Positions 6,878 to 14,944 of a DNA stretch of 37,628 bases are shown here, piece after piece. Below the pieces are notes generated by a model. It did no database searches and was not told where the DNA came from. It saw only the letters and a list, made by a program, of their open reading frames with translations. Position numbers and translations under genes: made by a program. The first letter of the stretch is position 1; the number at the start of each line of letters is the position of its first letter. Where the stretch lies: contig NZ_JAPSMC010000026.1 in assembly GCF_026847645.1 (NCBI RefSeq), positions 1 to 37,628 of the forward strand, given 5' to 3'. Origin of the DNA: Anoxybacillus sp. J5B_2022 (GTDB lineage Bacteria; Bacillota; Bacilli; Bacillales; Anoxybacillaceae).

Positions 6878-7999
6878 ATGACGATTTTTGATCGATTTTT
6901 ATTCGCTCTTTCCCATCCACTTCAATCGCTCTATCGTTATCGACTGTATCGTCAATCGATTCCGGTTGTTTCCTCATCGTTGCTCAAACAACTATGCGGC
7001 CAATGGGAACAGCTACAACAAAAACAGCCGCTGACAGCTGAAGAAAAACAGATAGTGGCTTCTATTCACCAACAAACGGAACGATATAACCGCGATAACG
7101 TTACCCGCACCGAAGCATATTTTTTCTTTTTTCAACGTTGCCCAGAAGTGCATTGGGCGTTTTTAGCGCATCTCGTGTCGCGCAACGGCGGCTGGAATAT
7201 GACCGATTTAAAAGGAAACCTCGTTCCTATGGTAGTAGCATCCGAACTAATCGAACCGTTGTTTTTATTTTTAGAACGGGCCAACGCCCTTATTTTTCAT
7301 GACGCTTATCCCCAACTGCTTTTATACGAAAAATGCAAGCAGCAGAAGAAAAAATTATTTCATTTATTGCCGTACTTTTCTGTTTCCGCCTTTATGAGGC
7401 CGTTTTGGGAACATTTTTACGAAACGAACGACGCACCGTTATTAACGGTAGCGCTTATCATCAATGAACAGCAATATATTCAGCAGCGCGTCGTGGAACA
7501 TCCCTTTTTCCAGAAAGAAGTCATCGCGACATTTCCGTTTTTATGTCAACAGTGGTTCGGATTCAACGATGTGCTTATTCCTTATAAAAACGGCCGCCAT
7601 ACTCGCTTAACCGGCATTACCGTCCGCGATTTTGCTGACGTTTCGCATCGCATCGAAATCGGCAAAGCACTTTACGGTATGTTGTTTTATCGAAAATCGC
7701 TTTTTCGGCACGTCTACCGCTTTGCGCGACAAACAAACCATACTGGGTCGCGCGCGGATTTTTGGCCCCACGTGTTTTCTAAAACAAACGACGATGTTCA
7801 TTAATTCAGCCCGACGTTAAACGATGCTTGGCCTACAATCGAGCACCGCTTTCTCGACAAACGCGATTGGTTTCACAATTTGGCAATGTTACGTGAAGTG
7901 GAAACTATTCCTTTTATGACCGAGCCTGAACTGACACGCCATTATGCAAACAATCTCGAAAAGTTGCAAGCAATCGCGACCGTCACGAAAAAAAGCTGA
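6878..7999 (+). pseudogene. DUF2515 (YppC-like) gene interrupted by an in-frame stop
   Basis: The first 308 codons encode a DUF2515/YppC-type protein of unknown function, with the family block RYNRDNVTRTEAYFFFF, CPEVHWAFLAHLVSRNGG, WNMTDLKGNLVP and, later, NGRHTRLTGITVRDFADV. A TAA at 7802-7804 then interrupts the frame, but the same frame continues without another stop for 64 codons (FSPTLNDAWPTIEHRFLD ... LEKLQAIATVTKKS) to TGA at 7997-7999. The tail is protein-like and fits the expected C terminus. A one-base change or a sequencing error could explain the stop. AAGGGG before the ATG is a normal ribosome site. Repeat copy A1 begins 35 bases after the final stop. If 308 residues suffice for function, the gene may still act. 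Confidence 0.8.
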
Positions 8000-8033
8000 G
8001 CTTAGTCCTATTGATCGAGATGATGGGAGATAG

Positions 8034-8187
8034 TAAGAAAAGCGCAAAGCGCCCGCCTATCGGCGAAGATCACACAAGCCCCACCGAGGAGGCTGTCGCC
8101 GCCGAAAGAAGGGGCGGAGCGACTCGAGCCGATGGCGCTTGGAGCTAGACAGCTCCCTACCGTGGTAGTAAATTTTATGCTTTCTTA
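8034..8187. repeat. Interspersed structured repeat, copy A1 (shorter copy)
   Basis: A 154-base element nearly identical in parts to 17559-17798. It opens TAAGAAAAGCGCAAAGCGCC and ends ATGCTTTCTTATCTTT; the ends TAAGAAA(A)GC and GCTTTCTTA form short imperfect inverted repeats. Inside are hairpins GCGC-AAA-GCGC, CGCC-TAT-CGGCG, GTCGC-CGCC/GGCG-GA-GCGAC and GGAGCT-AGAC-AGCTCC. It lacks a roughly 55-base hairpin-bearing block and about 30 more bases present in copy A2. No coding potential. It resembles the short palindromic intergenic repeats common in Bacillaceae genomes. Confidence 0.8.
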
Positions 8188-8196
8188 TCTTTGCAC

Positions 8197-8224
8197 TAAA
8201 AAACGACGAGCTCCCCTCGTCGTT
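8197..8224 (-). terminator. Terminator of yozD
   Basis: A 9-bp stem (AACGACGAG/CTCGTCGTT) with a 5-nt loop is followed on the minus strand by a run of six T that begins within the stem. It lies a few bases after the yozD stop. Confidence 0.85.
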
Positions 8225-8230
8225 CCCTTC

Positions 8231-8404
8231 TTATTCCTCCACCTCTTCGTCAATAATGCACTTTTCGATTAAGTAATCAAACGTAATGTCAGCAAGTTCT
8301 TCGAGTTCGATTCGCGATGGAACAAAGCCGCGACGGATAAGCTCGCGATAAAAAAATTCCGCAATTTCTTCCGTATCAATGACGACTTCGATTTCTTTCA
8401 CCAT
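8231..8404 (-). CDS. yozD: YozD-family small protein
   Basis: A 57-residue acidic protein matching B. subtilis YozD as recalled: VIDTEEIAEFFYRELIRRGF, VPSRIELEELADITFDY and LIEKCIIDEE. Function unknown; predicted all-helical and soluble. AAAAGGGGG lies about six bases before the ATG. It has its own terminator. In B. subtilis yozD also lies next to yodN. There yodM, a membrane phosphatase, sits beside it; here yodM is missing and the broken DUF2515 gene and a repeat take its place. Confidence 0.88.
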   Translation of the reverse strand: MVKEIEVVIDTEEIAEFFYRELIRRGFVPSRIELEELADITFDYLIEKCIIDEEVEE

Positions 8405-8472
8405 ATCGCCCCCTTTTTAATGTTTTATGTTGGAAATCATTGCTTTATGTCAAAAGAATTTTTCCTTCGTAT

Positions 8473-8501
8473 GTATGCAAAAAAAGAAGCGGTCATACAT
8501 T
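8473..8501 (+). promoter_or_regulatory. Possible SigE/SigK (mother-cell) promoter
   Basis: CATACATT fits the SigE -10 consensus, and CATACATTA also fits the SigK -10 pattern. GTATGCA, 14 bases upstream, is a weak -35 (4 of 7 SigE positions). The predicted start is about 15 bases before the ribosome site of the 41-aa membrane gene. Confidence 0.35.
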
Positions 8502-8536
8502 AGCATTAGAAATAACGAAACGGGGGAGGAATGACC

Positions 8537-8662
8537 ATGAATAAAGTCGATGAAAGGATCGACAACGCAATGGAGTCAATCACTAATGGCATGTTTATCA
8601 TCATCGTTTGCCTTGGAATGCCTTATTTTTTCTATTTGCTCGTACAATTTTTAAGAGGATGA
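8537..8662 (+). CDS. Small single-span membrane protein, 41 aa
   Basis: GGGGGAGG seven bases before the ATG opens MNKVDERIDNAMESITNG, followed by one hydrophobic helix (MFIIIVCLGMPYFFYLLVQF) and a short LRG tail. The N terminus is amphipathic and should face the cytosol. The last 12 bases overlap the end of convergent yodN. An ATG two codons earlier is too close to the ribosome site. No family recognised. A sporulation-type promoter candidate lies upstream, so it may be a mother-cell microprotein. Confidence 0.65.
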   Translation: MNKVDERIDNAMESITNGMFIIIVCLGMPYFFYLLVQFLRG

Positions 8663-9301
8663 GTTTTTTTCGTGGACAAGCTTTCGCAAATTCATTAATG
8701 TCATTTCCATTGTTTGCTTGTATTGCTCATCGCCAAACCATTCATATAATCGCCGGTAATCATTATACATATCTAATAATTGATCGACCGATTCGTCATC
8801 TTCCGACGGGACCGGAAGCAATGATTGGAAAGAAAGCGGCTCACGCCGGCCGACATACCCTAACAACGCGATATCTTGCAGTACGACAACGGATGTTTCT
8901 TCAGAAGAAGCGATGGAAATGACGTCCTCAATATTCGCCTCAATTTCTAATCCGTCCGTTAACCGCTTCAACTCATAAACAATTTCCTCCCACCCCTCAT
9001 CTTGATAGCGGTAAATCTCTGTACGTACTCCAATGATTTTAAATACATCGTTTTCATAGTTTTGCACTTGAACAAGTTCACCGAGAAAAAATGGCAGTTC
9101 AATTTCAATTTCATCGGTAATCCATATATCACCGGAAAATTCAGACAATAGCACCAATGATTGTTCCATAAACAAGCTAGTACTATGGTTCACTTCATAT
9201 AAAAACATTCCGTCAATGTACTGAACGTCCGTAATCGCCCCGACCGTTCCGTACAGCGTATTCACTACCACGTCTCCAATCGAAAATTTTGGCCCCTCCA
9301 T
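8651..9301 (-). CDS. yodN: YodN-like protein, unknown function
   Basis: A 216-residue soluble acidic protein. The N-terminal 70 residues look like a small beta barrel (FSIGDVVVNTLYGTVGAITD, then IDGMFLYEVNHSTSLFMEQS), resembling SH3/KOW-type modules found in chaperone-like or regulatory proteins. The C-terminal third is helical (DQLLDMYNDYRRLYEWFG). Length and position next to yozD and yozE match B. subtilis YodN (about 219 residues), which has no known role. GAGAGGAGGGAACGAG before the ATG gives a strong start. The gene ends inside a convergent 41-aa gene. The name rests mainly on synteny and length. Confidence 0.75.
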   Translation of the reverse strand: MEGPKFSIGDVVVNTLYGTVGAITDVQYIDGMFLYEVNHSTSLFMEQSLVLLSEFSGDIWITDEIEIELPFFLGELVQVQNYENDVFKIIGVRTEIYRYQDEGWEEIVYELKRLTDGLEIEANIEDVISIASSEETSVVVLQDIALLGYVGRREPLSFQSLLPVPSEDDESVDQLLDMYNDYRRLYEWFGDEQYKQTMEMTLMNLRKLVHEKNSSS

Positions 9302-9436
9302 CTCGTTCCCTCCTCTCTAACATTTTGTTAATAAATTATATGCAAAGAAAAGCAAGTGGACACCGATTGCTCGATGAATATGCAAAAGCCTTTTGTTAGC
9401 GTTTACAAAAAAAGAGGGACGTTTTTGCTCAAATGC

Positions 9437-9652
9437 TTACGCCTCTTGCAAAAAACGCTCCCACACTTCATCAAAAATAGACATGCTTTCTAAATAATCG
9501 CCATTCATTTCTAAATAACGGCTAATTTCATCGTAATCAGCGGAATTTTTCGGAAAGCTATGATCGTAATAAACGCCATTCGCTAACCGAACGACCGGAT
9601 CGTCCTTTTTCCCGTCGCGAAATTTCAGTAAATACCGATAAAACGAACGCAT
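9437..9652 (-). CDS. yozE: YozE-family SAM-like protein (UPF0346)
   Basis: A 71-residue helical protein of the YozE family, a small sterile-alpha-motif-like fold. Hallmarks: MRSFYRYLLKFRDGKKDDP, YYDHSFPKNSADYDEISRYL and a C-terminal FDEVWERFLQ. Function unknown; a DNA-binding or protein-binding role has been suggested from the fold. AAAGAGGA lies about 10 bases before the ATG. It sits between yodN and yokU as in B. subtilis. A weak hairpin with a T run (about 9409-9432, minus strand) may terminate it. Confidence 0.92.
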   Translation of the reverse strand: MRSFYRYLLKFRDGKKDDPVVRLANGVYYDHSFPKNSADYDEISRYLEMNGDYLESMSIFDEVWERFLQEA

Positions 9653-9722
9653 CGTTGTCCCATCCTCTTTCGTTATTCTTATTGTTTGTCATTTTAATCG
9701 GTTTTTATCGATTTGTGAAGCA

Positions 9723-9995
9723 TTATCGAAAATAATTTCGCTTTATCCACCGCGGCCGGTTCATCAGTTCTTCATACGTAACGGTTTTCGCTAAATGAAT
9801 AGTATCAATGAGAAACAATTGGTCTTCAATTGCCGTAACTACTTCTTCTTCCTGATAAACCATGCCGCATTCGGCGCACGAGATGCTCGGCGTACAAGTA
9901 ATTTCAATGGCGCGCAGCCCATCCGGGAGTTCCCAATAAACCGTTTGTTGTGTAGCCGTCACGTCGTTCGAACCACACCAAAGACATGTTGTCAT
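9723..9995 (-). CDS. yokU: YokU-family zinc-finger protein
   Basis: A 90-residue protein with two CxxC pairs: CLWC at residues 4-7 and CAEC at about 40-43, the pattern of YgiT/MqsA-type zinc ribbons. A helical tail follows (LAKTVTYEELMNRPRWIKR). Annotated in bacilli as YokU family. Its start overlaps the kamA stop (ATGA), so it is co-translated with lysine aminomutase and is the last gene of that operon. GGAGAGGAAG upstream is the ribosome site. The fusion of fate with kamA suggests a role in lysine-derived metabolism or its control, but nothing in the protein shows it. Confidence 0.85.
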   Translation of the reverse strand: MTTCLWCGSNDVTATQQTVYWELPDGLRAIEITCTPSISCAECGMVYQEEEVVTAIEDQLFLIDTIHLAKTVTYEELMNRPRWIKRNYFR

Positions 9996-11389
9996 TCGCT
10001 CTTCCTCTCCGTTCCATCGGCTTTTTTCAACATCGCCTCATATTTTTTCTCTTTTAATTCATCCCGTTTTTCACGCAAATCTTTCAATGATTTATGGTTC
10101 GGGTCTGCTTCGTACATTTTCCGCCGTTCGATGCGATTGAGCCCTTCTGGGACGATGGCGGATTTTATTTCGTTCGCAATGGCCGCAATTCCAGTAGTTG
10201 ATTGTTTTTGCTCGACATCTGGAAAAATTTCTTTAAAATACGTTTCTGCCCGGTTTGGAACGTACCCTTGCGGTTCTGGATAAAACGTAATCACCCCTTC
10301 ATAATTTCGTAAAATGACTTTTTCCGGCGTTTGTGCGAGCAAATAGTTTGGCTGCAAGGCAATTTTCCCTCCTCCGCCCGGTGCATCGACGACAAACGTC
10401 GGCACTGCATAACCAGATGTATGACCGCGCAGCCCTTCAATAATCTCGATCCCTTTCGAAACAGGAGCGCGGAAATGGCTAATTCCTTCCGATAAATCAC
10501 ATTGGTAAATATAATACGGGCGGACGCGCATTTTGACTAAATCGTGCATGAGCTTTTTCATGATCGGGACGCTGTCATTAATGCCTGCTAAAATCACCGC
10601 TTGATTGCCGACCGGCACTCCAGCGTTCACAAGCATTTCACACGCCCGCTTCGACTGTTCTGTAATTTCGATGGATGTATTAAAATGGGTGTTGAGCCAA
10701 ATAGGGTGATATTTTTTCAAAATGTTGCACAAGTTTTCGGTAATTCGTTGCGGAAAAACAACAGGAGCTCTTGTTCCGATGCGAATAATTTCTACATGAG
10801 GGATGGCACGTAATTTCTTTAAAATGTATTCTAAAATTTGGTCATTCACTAGTAATGCGTCCCCGCCAGATAGTAAAACGTCGCGCACTTGCGGAGTTTG
10901 CACGATATATTCGATCGCGGCATCGAGCTGTTTCTTCGGCACTCCCATGCCAACCTGCCCAGAAAAACGTCTTCTTGTGCAGTAACGGCAATACATTGAG
11001 CATTGATTGGTAATTAAAAAGAGCACTCGATCCGGGTAACGGTGAGTTAAACCAGGAACAGGTGAATCTTCGTCTTCATGAAGCGGATCTTCTAAATCGT
11101 ATTTCGTTTTATATTGTTCTTTCGCAACTGGTACAGACTGCATGCGAATTGGACAGCGAGGATCATCTGGATTCATTAATGAAGCATAATACGGGGTAAT
11201 ATTGAGCGGGATTGTTTTCGCTGATAATTTTACCCCTTCTTCTTCTTCTGGAGTTAAGTGAATGACCTTTTTCAACTCATCTAACGTTCGAATCGTGTTC
11301 GTTAATTGCCAAAGCCAATCGTTCCATTGCTCCTCTGTCACGTCTTTCCAAAGCTCGATGTCTTTCCAATGGCGTTTCGGACGATACAT
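9992..11389 (-). CDS. kamA: L-lysine 2,3-aminomutase
   Basis: Radical SAM/PLP enzyme that converts L-lysine to L-beta-lysine. The radical SAM cluster is CSMYCRYC at about residues 129-136. GGDALLV is the GGE-like SAM-binding motif, and the C-terminal part holds the lysine/PLP region with VVDAPGGGGKIALQPNYLL. It is very close to B. subtilis KamA (about 471 residues) along its length. The start is the ATG at 11389 (MYRPKRHWKDIELW), with AAGGGGAG seven bases upstream; a longer in-frame ATG has no ribosome site and no homologous sequence. The gene is fifth to be followed in the yodT-S-R-Q-P-kamA-yokU operon, and its stop overlaps the start of yokU. The C terminus is Lys/Glu-rich (KDLREKRDELKEKKYEAML). 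Confidence 0.96.
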   Translation of the reverse strand: MYRPKRHWKDIELWKDVTEEQWNDWLWQLTNTIRTLDELKKVIHLTPEEEEGVKLSAKTIPLNITPYYASLMNPDDPRCPIRMQSVPVAKEQYKTKYDLEDPLHEDEDSPVPGLTHRYPDRVLFLITNQCSMYCRYCTRRRFSGQVGMGVPKKQLDAAIEYIVQTPQVRDVLLSGGDALLVNDQILEYILKKLRAIPHVEIIRIGTRAPVVFPQRITENLCNILKKYHPIWLNTHFNTSIEITEQSKRACEMLVNAGVPVGNQAVILAGINDSVPIMKKLMHDLVKMRVRPYYIYQCDLSEGISHFRAPVSKGIEIIEGLRGHTSGYAVPTFVVDAPGGGGKIALQPNYLLAQTPEKVILRNYEGVITFYPEPQGYVPNRAETYFKEIFPDVEQKQSTTGIAAIANEIKSAIVPEGLNRIERRKMYEADPNHKSLKDLREKRDELKEKKYEAMLKKADGTERKSE

Positions 11390-11446
11390 TCGCAACTCCC
11401 CTTCATTAAAATTTACTAGCATATTTATGCGACATATGAAAAAGCG

Positions 11447-12286
11447 TCACGCGCTTGATAAATCTTTTACCCATATATTCATATCTTCTAGGTCGTCGTA
11501 AATGTAGCAGTTATTTGTCAGCCGTCCGCTATAGCGGTAACCGAGCTGATGAAAAGCAGCGTTCATTCCATATGACGGAGCACGGGCAAGAGAATAGACG
11601 CAAAAAATACCTTGTTTTTTCAACTCCTCTTCTAATTTTTTTAATAAATGTTTCATCAAGCCATGCGTGCGATAGCTAGGCAATGTGGCACAGTCCGTCA
11701 GTTCCGCGTTATGGTATGTTTCGTTTACTTCTGCGGAGGCGGCGCTAACGATTTGTTCGTCATGCTCAATGACGTAAAACATCGCCCCTTTTTTTAAAGC
11801 ATTTTCTACATAAGAAAGATCATGAAGCGGCGAAGGGTAAACAGCAAAAATCGAACGATAAAAGTTTACTAACGCTGGCGCATCGGGTGGCTCCGCCTTT
11901 CTCATCTTGTATTCTGACGGAAGCGGCGGTAAAGAAAGGAGGCGCGGTTTCATTTGAACCGATGCCACGATCTGATCTTCCATGCACACATTTTCACTCG
12001 TCTTGCGCTCCTGCTGAAAATAGGAAACGAGAAAATGAGCATCATTTCCGTTAAAATACCCTTGAATCCACCCCTCATATTGAAATCCTTTTTCGATAAA
12101 TAACGATAAATGCTCGTACCTTGCTTTAACGATCAGTTTCGTATAGCCTTTTTGTTGCGCAGCATGTGTGACGTAGTCAATGAAAGCGGGCACATACCCG
12201 CGGTAATCCTCGACCCGCAAGCGCTCATTGAAATCATCGAAAATAACGGAAGCAGCAAAATGTTCTTCGTGAATCATCCTTTCCAT
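11447..12286 (-). CDS. ablB: Beta-lysine N6-acetyltransferase AblB (YodP)
   Basis: A GNAT enzyme that acetylates beta-lysine at N6 using acetyl-CoA. With KamA this gives N-epsilon-acetyl-beta-lysine, a compatible solute in archaea and some bacteria. The protein has an N-terminal AblB-specific half (about 1-130) and a C-terminal GNAT domain (about 145-279) with YKMRKAEPPDAPALVNFYRS, AELTDCATLPSYRTHGL and a final FHQLGYRYSGRLTNNCYI. The start at 12286 lies six bases after GGAGGG; another ATG three codons on is possible. An upstream extension would overlap yodQ. It lies 57 bases before kamA on the same strand, the classic ablAB pair in reversed order. Confidence 0.92.
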   Translation of the reverse strand: MERMIHEEHFAASVIFDDFNERLRVEDYRGYVPAFIDYVTHAAQQKGYTKLIVKARYEHLSLFIEKGFQYEGWIQGYFNGNDAHFLVSYFQQERKTSENVCMEDQIVASVQMKPRLLSLPPLPSEYKMRKAEPPDAPALVNFYRSIFAVYPSPLHDLSYVENALKKGAMFYVIEHDEQIVSAASAEVNETYHNAELTDCATLPSYRTHGLMKHLLKKLEEELKKQGIFCVYSLARAPSYGMNAAFHQLGYRYSGRLTNNCYIYDDLEDMNIWVKDLSSA

Positions 12287-12324
12287 TCCTTTCCCTCCCT
12301 CATTGCCGAATGGCTCTTTTCGTG

Positions 12325-13596
12325 TCACACTCCATCGACGCCACACCAGTCAATCATGGCGCATGCGATCATTTCGGCCGCCTCTAGCACGCGGTCGATT
12401 TCAATATATTCATTTGGGTAATGAGCTACCGCTGTCGTCCCTGGTCCGAACACGACCGTTGGAATCGCTCCGACTTGTGTAAGCAGCCCTCCATCTGTCC
12501 CCCACGGTGCGGCCTCGATCACAGGGTCTGCCCCTTTTACTTCTCGATATGCCTTTGTCACAGTTTGTAACAATGGATGAGACGTTTCAATAGAACTCGG
12601 TAGCCATTGCGCCCCGAACCATTCTAGTTCTACCGGGTTGCTTTGAAACCACTTGTCATGTTCACTAAGCGATTGCAGTGCTTCTTCCATCTCCCGTTTT
12701 GCTTGTTCGATCGTTTCATTCGGAGCAACCCCCATTCTCCCTTCTAACACGACACAATCTGGGACGGACGAAGGCCATGTTCCACCACGAATCGTCCCGA
12801 TGTTAATCGGAATCGGGATAGGGACATGGTGGTACAACGGGTCATTGATACGTTTATTCCGTTCCGTTTCTAATTGTTGAAGGCACGCAAACACGCCCCA
12901 TGCCTTTTCGATGGCACTTACTCCTTCATAACGGGTGCCGCCGTGCGCTGACTTGCCACGAACGGTCAAGCGAAACCAAAGTGAACCTTGTTGCTTCGGA
13001 AATAGTTTCATGTCGGTTGGCTCTGGAATGATTGCCCCATCGGCTCGATATCCGCGCAAAATGGCGGCCAATGTACCGACACCTCCGCTTTCTTCTTCGA
13101 TGACGCTTTGGAAAATGACATCTCCTTTCAAACGAATGCCAAGCGCTTGTAACGCTTCCATCGCTAACAGAAGCGCGACTGTGCCGCCCTTCATATCCGA
13201 AGCGCCGCGGCCGTACAGTTTTCCGTCTTTCACCATGCCGCTGTACGGATCGGCTTCCCATTGTGTCACATCCCCTTCTGGAACGACGTCGATATGGCTG
13301 TTCAAAATAAGCGAGCGGCCTCCTCCTGTCCCTTTCCATACCGCGACGACATTGGGACTATTGTGGAATGCCGTACGCGCCGAAACAAAATACGGATGCT
13401 CTTTCAGCTTCTCGATTTCTGGTTCCCATATATCAAGCTGCAATTGCAGTTGGCGGCATTTTTCGATGATAAGCGCCTGTGCCGTCGCTTCGTTTGCTTG
13501 GGTACTTGCCTCTTGGACAAGCCGTCTTAATAGTTCAATGCATGCTTTTTTCTGCTTTCCGAACCAAAGATGAAGTTTATGTTGAATGTGTTCCAA
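12325..13596 (-). CDS. yodQ: M20-family deacylase YodQ
   Basis: A cytosolic zinc amidohydrolase of the ArgE/DapE/ACY1 type, about 423 residues. Motifs in order: LNSHIDVVPEGD (metal-binding His/Asp), YGRGASDMKGG (bridging Asp), the catalytic base in SVIEEESGGVG, PEPTD and the C-terminal metal His in AVAHYPNEYI. The dimerisation domain lies between (about 190-310). In this operon it most plausibly removes the acetyl group from an acetylated beta-lysine derivative; that is inference. The start is probably TTG at 13596, five bases after AAGGGGTGA. A GTG three codons upstream overlaps that site. It lies 14 bases after yodR. Confidence 0.9.
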   Translation of the reverse strand: MEHIQHKLHLWFGKQKKACIELLRRLVQEASTQANEATAQALIIEKCRQLQLQLDIWEPEIEKLKEHPYFVSARTAFHNSPNVVAVWKGTGGGRSLILNSHIDVVPEGDVTQWEADPYSGMVKDGKLYGRGASDMKGGTVALLLAMEALQALGIRLKGDVIFQSVIEEESGGVGTLAAILRGYRADGAIIPEPTDMKLFPKQQGSLWFRLTVRGKSAHGGTRYEGVSAIEKAWGVFACLQQLETERNKRINDPLYHHVPIPIPINIGTIRGGTWPSSVPDCVVLEGRMGVAPNETIEQAKREMEEALQSLSEHDKWFQSNPVELEWFGAQWLPSSIETSHPLLQTVTKAYREVKGADPVIEAAPWGTDGGLLTQVGAIPTVVFGPGTTAVAHYPNEYIEIDRVLEAAEMIACAMIDWCGVDGV

Positions 13597-13610
13597 CTCG
13601 TTCACCCCTT

Positions 13611-14270
13611 CTATTCGATGCGCTTTAGCGTACCAGCCATACGTAGCGGTGCGGCTGTATGGAAGACGACATCTGCTACATCGTGCGGAGCCATCACTTC
13701 CGTTAACAACAATCCTTCGTTTGTTACTTCAATCACCGCACGGTCAGTGATGATCAAATCAACGCAACGTCTAGCCGTTAACGGCAGAGAACATGTGGGG
13801 ACGATTTTTGGTTCGCCGTCTTTGTTGACGTGGCTCATCACGACAATGACTTTTTTTGTTTTTTGCGCCAACTCCATCCCGCCGCCGACTCCCGGCACGC
13901 GTTTTCCCGGAACCATCCAATTAGCCAAATCTCCCTGTTCGCTTACCTGTAATCCTCCCAGCACTGTCACATCAATCAGCCCTTTGCGAATCATCGCAAA
14001 AGCAGTGGCGCTGTCAAAGTAGGAAGCACCGCTTACGACCGTGACCGGATAACCAGCGGCATTGCAAAGGTTCGCATCTTCTTCCCCTTTTGCTGGGCTT
14101 TTTCCGATTCCAAGGACGCCATTTTCTGCTTGAAACAAAATACGCCTGTTGCCCAAAAAATTCGGAATAAGCGACGGAATGCCGATGCCAAGATTGACAA
14201 TCATTCCGTCCGCCAACTCTTGCGCTGCCCGTTTGGCGATGCGCTCCCTTACTCCCAAATCCATTTCCAA
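13611..14270 (-). CDS. yodR: CoA-transferase subunit B (YodR)
   Basis: Beta subunit of a class I (3-oxoacid type) CoA-transferase, which forms an enzyme-CoA thioester on a Glu. That Glu is in QAENGVLG (about residue 49). Other family stretches are GMIVNLGIGIPSLIPNFL, GGLQVSEQGDLANWMVPGK and VPGVGGGMELA. It overlaps the 3' end of yodS by 22 bases, as expected for obligate subunits. In the lysine operon the substrate is probably a 3-oxo or beta-keto acid made by YodT, but related enzymes use acetoacetate or butyrate, so this is open. 219 residues is the normal size for a separate beta subunit. Confidence 0.93.
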   Translation of the reverse strand: MEMDLGVRERIAKRAAQELADGMIVNLGIGIPSLIPNFLGNRRILFQAENGVLGIGKSPAKGEEDANLCNAAGYPVTVVSGASYFDSATAFAMIRKGLIDVTVLGGLQVSEQGDLANWMVPGKRVPGVGGGMELAQKTKKVIVVMSHVNKDGEPKIVPTCSLPLTARRCVDLIITDRAVIEVTNEGLLLTEVMAPHDVADVVFHTAAPLRMAGTLKRIE

Positions 14271-14944
14271 TTCACCCCGCTACTTTGCACAATATAGTTC
14301 ACAAACACGCCCGGCGTGACGATTGCTTCCGGATCCAACTCGCCGAGCGGCACAATTTCTTCCACTTCCGCGATCGTCATCGTCCCTGCCATCGCGACTA
14401 GCGGATTCGTATTGCGGGCGCTTTTGTCATAAATTAAATTGCCGAACGGATCAGCTTTTTTGGCATAAACAAGGGAAATGTCTGCGATGAGCGGAAGCTC
14501 TAAAAGAAATCGCTTTCCATTTACTTCGACCACCTGTTTTCCATTCGCTAACCACTCATAATCGACGCCGATATCAACGAGAATTCCACCCAATCCGGCA
14601 CCACCTGCACGAATCCGCTCAACAAGCACTCCTTGCGGGCAAAATTCCACTTCAAGCGTTCCGTCATGTAGCCGCTGACCGGCAATCGGGTTCGATCCGA
14701 TATGGGACACGATCGCTTTTTTCACTCTTCCTTGACTGACGAGCGGTCCGACCCCAATATGCGGAAAAGCCGTATCATTACAAATAAGCGTCAATTGCCC
14801 GACTCCTTTCTCGAAAATCGCTTGTAAAAGCGCTGGCGGCGAACCGACACCGCCAAATCCTCCGACCATTAACGAGCATCCGTCCGTAATGTAGGAAACG
14901 GCTTGCTCAATCGAAATAATTTTTCCATATTCATTACGAATCAT
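14249..14944 (-). CDS. yodS: CoA-transferase subunit A (YodS)
   Basis: Alpha subunit of the class I CoA-transferase. The glycine-rich CoA-binding stretch MVGGFGGVGSPPALLQA is near the N terminus. GGAGLGGILVDIGVDYEW, VYAKKADPFGNLIYDKSARN and NPLVAMAGTMTIAEVEE follow in the usual order. Start taken at ATG 14944 (MIRNEYGKI), nine bases after AAAAGGA; an ATG three codons earlier touches the ribosome site. The N terminus overlaps the end of yodT by 11 bases and the C terminus overlaps yodR, so T, S and R are translationally coupled. Confidence 0.93.
   Translation of the reverse strand: MIRNEYGKIISIEQAVSYITDGCSLMVGGFGGVGSPPALLQAIFEKGVGQLTLICNDTAFPHIGVGPLVSQGRVKKAIVSHIGSNPIAGQRLHDGTLEVEFCPQGVLVERIRAGGAGLGGILVDIGVDYEWLANGKQVVEVNGKRFLLELPLIADISLVYAKKADPFGNLIYDKSARNTNPLVAMAGTMTIAEVEEIVPLGELDPEAIVTPGVFVNYIVQSSGVNWKWIWE

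Noticed and set aside
9795-10283. A 162-codon plus-strand frame opposite yokU and kamA
   Set aside because: Antisense to two well-supported overlapping genes; no ribosome site.
12935-13573. A 212-codon plus-strand frame within yodQ
   Set aside because: It is the antisense shadow of a conserved M20 gene and is rich in Ser/Pro, as such shadows are.
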